Source: Roseiarcus sp035308145 (lineage in GTDB: Bacteria > Pseudomonadota > Alphaproteobacteria > Rhizobiales > Beijerinckiaceae). Taken from it: a DNA stretch of 10,911 nt. The notes under the pieces were generated by a model. That model made no database searches. It had not been told where the DNA came from and saw only the letters and a program-made list of their open reading frames with translations. Both the position numbers and the translations under genes were made by a program. Below are positions 6,796-10,911 of this stretch, piece after piece (within the stretch, counting starts at the first letter, position 1; every line of letters begins with the position of its first letter). The stretch is taken from NCBI GenBank assembly GCA_035308145.1, contig DATGHD010000408.1, positions 1 through 10,911 on the forward strand. Reading direction: 5' to 3'.

Positions 6796-7503
6796 TCAAA
6801 ATTCGACGATCGGCGCCGCTCGGTCGGCGACGGCGAAGGAGCAGCGCCCTCGGCATTCAGCCGCGATGGCGCGGACGAGCGCCCCCGCGGCGGCCGCGAC
6901 GTCGCCAAAGCCGTTCGACTGGATTGTCAGCACTGCGTTTTTTGTGGCCGTGGTCACGACGCTCCGCGCGTCCTGCCGCCAGTTCCAACGGCGGCAAAGA
7001 ACATGGTCCTCGTCGGCATAGACGACTTCGCCGTCCTTCGGCGGATCATTTGGGTCCTCGCCGGCCTCGGCGCTCATGTCGAGGAACGAGTCGCCTGGCC
7101 GCGAGAAGCGAAAGGCGAGATCGCCCGACGTCAGATCGATATCGTCGGCGCCGAGGCACAAGCAGTACGAAAGAGAAACGCCATTGTAGATGTCGACCAG
7201 GCCATTGATGCGCGGCAGCTCGCCGTCGGCGAGCACTCTCTTGAGGAGGCGCTCGACGGACGAACGGTAGCTTGTTTTCTTTATGCCGAAGCCACGGTAC
7301 GCCATCCGCCATGCGGCGACGCCCGGAATGGCGGAAAGCTCGACGCCGCGCCAACGCGCGCCGCAGGACGTCTCAGCTTCGTCAATCATGCGTTGAAGCT
7401 CGGGCGAGCGTCCTTCATCGATCACCAGATTCGACGCGCGAACGACGGCGACGCGAAAATTCGGGAAACGTTCGATGAGCGATACGATCGAAAGGCGGGC
7501 CAT
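6796..7503 (-). CDS. Solo B3/B4 (tRNA-synthetase-like) domain protein, COG3382 type
   Basis: 235-residue protein that consists of a B3/B4 domain, the fold found in the editing region of the bacterial phenylalanyl-tRNA synthetase beta subunit, here as a stand-alone protein. The central signature is plain: YRSSVERLLKRVL (79-91), ELPRINGLVDIYNGVSLSY (95-113), a GAxDxDL turn at 118-124, SGDLAFRF, DGEVVYADE (157-165) and CRRWNWRQDARS (170-181), followed by TTATKNAVLTIQ. The role of these solo proteins is not established; by homology an editing or tRNA/aminoacyl-related hydrolysis is possible. The start is ATG 7503; upstream AAAGAA is only a weak ribosome-binding site. It is transcribed in the same direction as the regulator and metF, but the palindromic operator lies between them, so it is probably a separate unit with read-through possible. 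Confidence 0.82.
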   Translation of the reverse strand: MARLSIVSLIERFPNFRVAVVRASNLVIDEGRSPELQRMIDEAETSCGARWRGVELSAIPGVAAWRMAYRGFGIKKTSYRSSVERLLKRVLADGELPRINGLVDIYNGVSLSYCLCLGADDIDLTSGDLAFRFSRPGDSFLDMSAEAGEDPNDPPKDGEVVYADEDHVLCRRWNWRQDARSVVTTATKNAVLTIQSNGFGDVAAAAGALVRAIAAECRGRCSFAVADRAAPIVEF

Positions 7504-7810
7504 GTCATTCTTTATTGCGTTGCGGCGGAGGCGCCTGTCCTGGCTCTAACACGTACGAGCAAGAGTTGGGCGCTGCGTTAAGCATCAGCGCTCCATTGAT
7601 TTCTCTCGCGCCCTCGCTCCGCCGTGCAAAACAATGGAGGAATCCGCCTCCGTCGCCGTCTCATATGCGCCAAATGCGGCTCTTATGCTGAGCCGGCGCC
7701 CCGCCTTGTCTCATCCCCTTCGATCGCTTTATAAGACCGCCTGGGCTGCGCCAAAGCGTTGTTGCGGTTGCGCGCCCTTTTCGCAATTCGAACGAGAAAG
7801 CAATTAAGCC
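7504..7810. other. 307-bp intergenic region between divergent genes
   Basis: No convincing coding sequence is seen. It must hold the promoters of the B3/B4 gene (leftward) and the small PsiF-type gene (rightward). Visible items are a rightward promoter candidate at 7706-7735 and an 8-bp inverted repeat CTCCATTG (7591-7598)/CAATGGAG (7632-7639) with a 33-base loop, which could be chance. No tRNA-like or known riboswitch fold was recognised by eye. Confidence 0.6.
7706..7735 (+). promoter_or_regulatory. Sigma70-type promoter candidate for the PsiF-type gene
   Basis: TTGTCT (7706-7711), an 18-base spacer and TATAAG (7730-7735), which matches the -10 consensus at five of six positions and the -35 at four of six. 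A start near 7742 would give a leader of about 70 bases before ATG 7811. Confidence 0.45.
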
Positions 7811-8098
7811 ATGAAACTTTCCCTTCTCGCGCCCGGCGTCGCCCTGGCGATGGCGCTTGCCGCCGGCGCCGCGCTCGCCCAGAACACGACGCCCGCCCCC
7901 GCGACGCCTGCTCCGGCAGCAACCGCTCCGGCCACCACCGCTCCGGCCACCACCGCTCCTGCTGGAACGATGACCACCACGACGCCGGCTGATAAGGCGG
8001 CGAAATCGGCGGAATGTTCCAAAGAGGCCGACGCTAAGGGTCTTCATGGCGCGGCGCGCAAGAAGTTCCGCGCGGAGTGCAAGAAGGGCAAGATGTGA
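7811..8098 (+). CDS. Small secreted PsiF-repeat protein
   Basis: 95-residue exported protein in three parts. Residues 1-23 are a Sec signal peptide (MKLS, a hydrophobic Ala/Leu core, ending AALA before QN). Residues 24-60 are a low-complexity Pro/Ala/Thr linker (APATT repeats). Residues 62-95 are one PsiF motif: SAECSKEADAKGLHGAARKK, then FRAECKK, with two cysteines (69 and 90) that could form a disulphide in the periplasm. PsiF is named after a phosphate-starvation-inducible E. coli protein of unknown function; this protein has one motif copy, and I see no pho box. The start ATG 7811 has GAGAAAG eleven bases upstream, a modest site. The gene stands alone, with its own promoter candidate and a strong terminator. 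Confidence 0.87.
   Translation: MKLSLLAPGVALAMALAAGAALAQNTTPAPATPAPAATAPATTAPATTAPAGTMTTTTPADKAAKSAECSKEADAKGLHGAARKKFRAECKKGKM
7910..7969 (+). repeat. Four tandem 15-bp units coding for APATT
   Basis: The unit GCTCCGGCCACCACC occurs exactly twice (7925-7939, 7940-7954). It is flanked by one diverged copy on each side (7910-7924 GCTCCGGCAGCAACC and 7955-7969 GCTCCTGCTGGAACG). They encode the Pro/Ala/Thr linker of the PsiF-type protein, so copy number changes would alter linker length without a frameshift. Confidence 0.85.
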
Positions 8099-8107
8099 AT
8101 GAGCCTT

Positions 8108-8130
8108 TCGCCTCGCGCGCATTGAGGCGA
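8108..8130 (+). other. Hairpin just after the PsiF-type gene
   Basis: TCGCCTC (8108-8114) pairs with GAGGCGA (8124-8130) across a 9-base loop, ten bases after the stop codon. It has no T-run and lies directly before the strong terminator, so it is probably part of the same 3' end structure. Confidence 0.4.
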
Positions 8131-8141
8131 TAAGATCGACG

Positions 8142-8168
8142 ATGGCCGGGCTTGTCCCGGCCATTTTT
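8142..8168 (+). terminator. Rho-independent terminator of the PsiF-type gene
   Basis: A perfect 9-bp stem ATGGCCGGG/CCCGGCCAT (8142-8150 and 8156-8164) with a CTTGT loop is followed by TTTTT to 8168. It ends the PsiF-type transcript 28 bases before the start chosen for prmB, so prmB probably needs its own promoter or depends on read-through. Confidence 0.88.
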
Positions 8169-8196
8169 CTGCGAATCTCTTAAAAGGTCGAGGGCG

Positions 8197-9138
8197 TTGT
8201 CGGCGGCGCGCGACGAGGAAGTCGAGACATTCGCGACGTTGCGCGATCTCTTGCGCCATGCGGTCAGCCGCTTCAACGCCGCGAAACTCGCCTATGGCCA
8301 TGGAACGAGCAGCGCGCTCGACGAGGCCGCCTTCCTCTTGCTCGAAGCGCTTCATCTGCCGATCGACAAGTTCGATCCGTTTCTCGACGCGCGCCTGACG
8401 CGCAGCGAGCGGTCGCGGCTTCTCGACCTCATCGAGGCGCGTGTCACAACGCGAAAGCCCGCCGCCTATTTGCTGAAGCGGGCGTATATTCAAGGCCGGC
8501 CCTTCTATGTCGACGAACGCGCGATCGTCCCACGGAGCTTAATCGGCGAATTGTTGTTTCATGGGCTCGCCGGCGATGATGGATTAATCGAGGACGCCGA
8601 AGGCGTCGCTCGATTGCTCGATCTTTGTACCGGCGGCGGCTCTCTGGCGATCCTGGCGGCCGAAGTCTTCCCCAATGCGCGGATCGACGCGGTAGACGTC
8701 TCGCCGGACGCTCTAGCGGTCGCCAAACGCAACGTCGACGACTATGGGCTCGCCGATCGCGTCACGCTCTTTGAGGGCGATCTCTTCGCGCCGCTCGGCG
8801 ACGCCCGTTATGACGTCATTCTGTCGAACCCGCCCTATGTCGACGCTGAGGCGTTGAGCGCCTTTCCGCCGGAATATGCCGCCGAGCCGCGGCTTGCGCA
8901 CGACGGCGGCAGGGACGGGCTTGACGCAATCCGCCGCATTCTCTCCGGCGCGCCGGCGCATCTGACCGCGGATGGGGTTCTCATTTGCGAGATCGGCCGC
9001 GGGCGACGAGCTTTCGAACGAGCCTTCCCGACTCTTTTGCCGCTTTGGCTCGATACTGGAGAAACCGAAGGCGAAGTCTTCTTGCTGCGCTCGAGCGACT
9101 TCAGCGCATCGCCGCCACGAAAGAAAAGGAGCAAATAG
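8197..9138 (+). CDS. prmB: Ribosomal protein L3 (uL3) N5-glutamine methyltransferase
   Basis: 313-residue SAM-dependent methyltransferase of the HemK/PrmB group that methylates a glutamine side chain of ribosomal protein uL3. The PrmB subtype, not PrmC (release factors), is indicated by the N-terminal domain (LRDLLRHAVSRFNAAKLAYGHGT) and by FYVDERAIVPRSLIGELL (103-120). The SAM motif is LLDLCTGGGSLAIL (140-153), the acidic loop is AVDVSPDALAVAKRN, and the glutamine-binding NPPY is at 211-214 followed by VDAEAL. I start at TTG 8197 (AAAGG at 8183-8187), which gives a length close to E. coli PrmB (310). The frame is open to TTG 8152, but that start lies within the terminator hairpin. The C-terminus ends in a short basic tail (RKKRSK). 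It converges with ccrM. Confidence 0.9.
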   Translation: MSAARDEEVETFATLRDLLRHAVSRFNAAKLAYGHGTSSALDEAAFLLLEALHLPIDKFDPFLDARLTRSERSRLLDLIEARVTTRKPAAYLLKRAYIQGRPFYVDERAIVPRSLIGELLFHGLAGDDGLIEDAEGVARLLDLCTGGGSLAILAAEVFPNARIDAVDVSPDALAVAKRNVDDYGLADRVTLFEGDLFAPLGDARYDVILSNPPYVDAEALSAFPPEYAAEPRLAHDGGRDGLDAIRRILSGAPAHLTADGVLICEIGRGRRAFERAFPTLLPLWLDTGETEGEVFLLRSSDFSASPPRKKRSK

Positions 9139-9142
9139 TCGA

Positions 9143-9162
9143 GCGGCGGTCTATTCCGCCGC
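9143..9162. terminator. Hairpin between convergent prmB and ccrM
   Basis: GCGGCGG (9143-9149) and CCGCCGC (9156-9162) form a perfect 7-bp stem with a 6-base loop. The 12-bp gap between the two genes lies across it, and the TAG of ccrM (9153-9151) falls in the loop. There is no T-run on either side. It could serve as a shared 3' end barrier in both directions. Confidence 0.4.
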
Positions 9163-10326
9163 CTCGCGCATCATCGCGCGAAGGCTGGACCGCATGTCGT
9201 CGATTGGCGTCAAGGCGCCGGCGCGCTCGATGTGCCAGAATGTCCAGCCGTTGCAGGCCGGAAGGCCTTGCGCCAGCGCGCCGATCTTGTGGATCGATCC
9301 GACCGCGGGCCCGAGATTCAAGGCGCCGTCGGCGCGCACCAAAGCCCGGTGACGCCGATTCAAGTCGATGAGCGCCTCTCCCGGCTGAACCAGTCCCGCC
9401 TCGACGACGCTCAAGAAAGCGACGCGCGGCTCGCTCCGCCTGGTCGGCGCGGCGGCGACCGCTTCCTCCGACAAAGGTTCGACGCCCGCGATTCGCGCCT
9501 CGGCGGCGCGGGCGTAAGCCCGATCGCGCTCGATCCCGACATAGGAGCGACGCAGCCGTTTGGCGACCGCCCCGGTCGTGCCCGAGCCGAAGAAAGGATC
9601 GAGCACCAAATCGCCGGAATTCGAGGCGGCGAGGAGAATCCTGGCGAGCAGCGCCTCGGGCTTCTGAGTCGGGTGGGTCTTGCGGCCAGACGAGTCTCTC
9701 AAGCGTTCGGCGCCGGCGCAGATCGGCAGCAACCAGTCGGACCTCGCCTGCAAATCTTCGTTGCCCGCTTTCAGCGCCTCGTAGTTGAACGTATAGCGCT
9801 TGGCCTCGGCGCTGCGCGTCGCCCAGATCATCGTTTCATGCGCATTGGTGAAGCGGCGGCCGCGGAAATTCGGCATGGGATTGGCTTTGCGCCAGATGAT
9901 GTCGTTCAAAATCCAGAAGCCGATATCCTGCATGATCGCGCCGACGCGAAAGATATTGTGGTACGAGCCGATCACGAAGATCGTCGCCTCGCGTTTCATG
10001 ACGCGGCGCGCGGCTGAGAGCCAGGCGCGGGTGAAAGAATCATATTCGGCGAAGCTTGAGAACTTGTCCCAATCGTCGTCGACGGCGTCGACGAGGCTCT
10101 GGTCCGGGCGTGACAACGTCCCTTCGAGTTGAAGATTGTACGGCGGATCGGCGAAGATAAGATCGACGCATTCCGCCGGAAGCTTCTCCAGCGTCGCAAT
10201 GCAGTCGCCGACGAAAATCGCGTCGCGCGGCGGCGACGCGCCGGGGCTTCGAGCCGAGCTCGTCCCAGTACGCAATACCCGAAGCTGGGACGCTTGGCCG
10301 GACGCCCCGGCGCGGAAAGAACGCAT
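9151..10326 (-). CDS. ccrM: CcrM-type DNA adenine-N6 methyltransferase (GANTC)
   Basis: 391-residue beta-class DNA methyltransferase, the cell-cycle-regulated solitary enzyme of alphaproteobacteria that methylates adenine in GANTC. Motif IV is FADPPYNLQL (58-67) and the SAM motif is DPFFGSGTTGAVAKRL (243-258). The target-recognition stretch includes NPMPNFRGRRFTNAHET, AKRYTFNYEAL and HPTQKPEALL. A complete C-terminal RAMA-type domain (about 305-385) contains GSIHKIGALAQ and PACNGWTFWH, needed for DNA binding in Caulobacter CcrM. The protein is about 30 residues longer at the N-terminus than the 358-residue Caulobacter enzyme. I chose ATG 10326; ATG 10365 and GTG 10425 are also in frame, none with a good ribosome-binding site, so the start is uncertain. 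It lies directly downstream of rnhB, a conserved neighbour; no restriction gene is present. Confidence 0.95.
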   Translation of the reverse strand: MRSFRAGASGQASQLRVLRTGTSSARSPGASPPRDAIFVGDCIATLEKLPAECVDLIFADPPYNLQLEGTLSRPDQSLVDAVDDDWDKFSSFAEYDSFTRAWLSAARRVMKREATIFVIGSYHNIFRVGAIMQDIGFWILNDIIWRKANPMPNFRGRRFTNAHETMIWATRSAEAKRYTFNYEALKAGNEDLQARSDWLLPICAGAERLRDSSGRKTHPTQKPEALLARILLAASNSGDLVLDPFFGSGTTGAVAKRLRRSYVGIERDRAYARAAEARIAGVEPLSEEAVAAAPTRRSEPRVAFLSVVEAGLVQPGEALIDLNRRHRALVRADGALNLGPAVGSIHKIGALAQGLPACNGWTFWHIERAGALTPIDDMRSSLRAMMREAAE

Positions 10327-10433
10327 GTACGCAAAACCAGGGAACGCCACTGACGCAGCGACCATGCGGCATTTGAGTAAAATTCGAGTTAGTTCGAGAC
10401 GTTGCCCGCTGTCTCGTTTTCGCACGCGCGCCT

Positions 10434-10483
10434 AAGAAAAAGCCGCGCGATTTCAATCATTTCGTAAGGAATTTAGGCGCGGC
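10434..10483 (-). terminator. Probable intrinsic terminator between rnhB and ccrM
   Basis: On the - strand GCCGCGC (10483-10477) pairs exactly with GCGCGGC (10448-10442) and is followed by TTTTTCTT (10441-10434). The loop is long (28 bases), which weakens the call. It sits 11 bases after the rnhB stop and would let ccrM be transcribed from its own, separately timed promoter. Confidence 0.5.
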
Positions 10484-10488
10484 GAGGC

Positions 10489-10493
10489 GAATC
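10489..10493. promoter_or_regulatory. GANTC site (GAATC) in the rnhB-ccrM gap
   Basis: GAATC at 10489-10493 is a CcrM target site just past the rnhB stop, upstream of ccrM. In Caulobacter, methylation of GANTC sites in the ccrM leader lowers its expression. Here only one such site is seen in the gap, it lies upstream of the terminator, and its role is unproven. Confidence 0.25.
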
Positions 10494-10494
10494 C

Positions 10495-10911
10495 TCAATC
10501 CTCGGTCGCAAAAGCCGAGGGCTTGAACGAACGCCGGTGAAAGGGCGACGGCCCGAGCGCGGCGAGGGCTTCAATATGAACGCGCGTCGAATAGCCAACA
10601 TGGCTTGAAAAACCATAGCCGGGGCAATGCGCGTCAAGCCGCGCCATCAGCCTGTCGCGCGCCACCTTGGCGACGATTGAAGCAGCGGCGATCGATACGC
10701 TTAAAGCGTCGCCGCCAATGATCGCCCGCGCCGGGCATTTCAGTCCTGGCGGGACGTCGCGTCCGTCGATCAATGCGATTTTTGGCCGCATCGAAAGCGC
10801 GCCAAGCGCACGCGCCATAGCGCGCAAAGTGGCGCCGCGAATATTGAACGTATCGATCTCCTCGGCGCTGGCGAAGACGAGCGAGACGGAGAGCGCCCGC
10901 GCAAGAATCAG
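10495..10911 (-). CDS. rnhB: Ribonuclease HII, C-terminal part (runs off the window)
   Basis: 138 codons of the 3' part are visible; the frame is open to the last base, so the gene continues beyond the window. The enzyme removes RNA from RNA-DNA hybrids and ribonucleotides from DNA. Visible family motifs are EEIDTFNIRGATLRAM, ALIDGRDVP (a catalytic Asp), IIGGDALSVSIAAASIVAKVARD (GGD carries the second catalytic Asp seen here), GYGFSSHVGYSTRVH and HRRSF near the end. The DEVGRGP box with the other two catalytic acids must lie outside the window. It is oriented toward ccrM, as in other alphaproteobacteria. Confidence 0.95.
   Translation of the reverse strand: MILARALSVSLVFASAEEIDTFNIRGATLRAMARALGALSMRPKIALIDGRDVPPGLKCPARAIIGGDALSVSIAAASIVAKVARDRLMARLDAHCPGYGFSSHVGYSTRVHIEALAALGPSPFHRRSFKPSAFATED

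Noticed and set aside
5938..7581. Long + strand open frame (547 codons) opposite the regulator and B3/B4 genes
   Set aside because: It is antisense to two genes with clear family motifs, its translation is Arg/Gly/Ala-rich and resembles no protein family; typical shadow frame in GC-rich DNA.
7591..7639. 8-bp inverted repeat with 33-base loop considered as a regulatory RNA or attachment site
   Set aside because: Too short with too large a loop; expected by chance at this scale and no further support.
7910..7969. Tandem repeats considered as a CRISPR-like array
   Set aside because: Units of 15 bp without spacers inside a coding frame; simply a protein linker repeat.
7661..8164. - strand frame opposite the PsiF-type gene
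   Set aside because: Gly/Arg/Ser-rich product that is the mirror of the repeat-coding linker; it also runs through the terminator.
9232..10017. 261-codon + strand frame opposite ccrM
   Set aside because: Antisense of strongly conserved CcrM; no recognisable domain.
9151..10326. ccrM considered as part of a restriction-modification system
   Set aside because: No endonuclease gene nearby, and the full CcrM-type C-terminal domain plus rnhB linkage mark the solitary cell-cycle methyltransferase.

Overview
The window is dense, GC-rich chromosomal DNA. It most likely comes from an alphaproteobacterium of the Hyphomicrobiales (rhizobia/Methylocystis-like). The best evidence is the pair rnhB-ccrM: a CcrM-type GANTC adenine methyltransferase with its C-terminal domain, directly downstream of RNase HII, is a typical alphaproteobacterial arrangement. 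Compact gene packing, frequent GTG/TTG starts and a PsiF-type small periplasmic protein agree with this. The genus is a guess from style and not proven. I see no rRNA, tRNA, CRISPR array, transposase, integrase or phage gene.

Layout. (1) 1-3713, + strand: a branched-chain amino acid/amide type ABC uptake locus. It has the 3' end of one substrate-binding protein gene that is broken by a single-base frameshift, a complete tandem paralogue (about 80% identical at protein level), a stem-loop, and the permease genes livH and livM, which overlap. No ATPase genes are in view; livM is followed by a hairpin and an unrelated gene. (2) 3771-4756, + strand: a GFA/CENP-V-type zinc protein and a GNAT acetyltransferase that may be read from a leaderless mRNA. 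(3) 4765-7503, - strand: read in transcription order, a solo B3/B4-domain protein, an ArsR-type regulator fused to a SAM-dependent methyltransferase, and metF. A perfect 22-bp palindrome lies over the start codon of the regulator gene, and metF starts directly at its stop codon, so a self-controlled methionine/SAM-cycle unit of the SahR kind is likely. (4) 7504-8168: a 307-bp intergenic stretch with a good promoter candidate, a small secreted PsiF-repeat protein with a Thr/Pro/Ala linker built from 15-bp repeats, and a textbook intrinsic terminator. (5) 8197-9138, + strand: prmB (ribosomal protein L3 glutamine methyltransferase). (6) 9151-10911, - strand: ccrM and the 3' part of rnhB, separated by a probable terminator.

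Theme. From 4765 to 10326 the window carries methyl-group metabolism: MetF supplies the methyl group for methionine/SAM, the fused regulator probably senses or uses SAM/SAH, and PrmB and CcrM spend SAM on ribosomal protein and DNA. Whether these are co-regulated cannot be seen here. I do not find a clear new biological system. The items that most deserve a second look are the operator-over-start ArsR-methyltransferase/metF unit and the tandem, frameshifted binding-protein pair.
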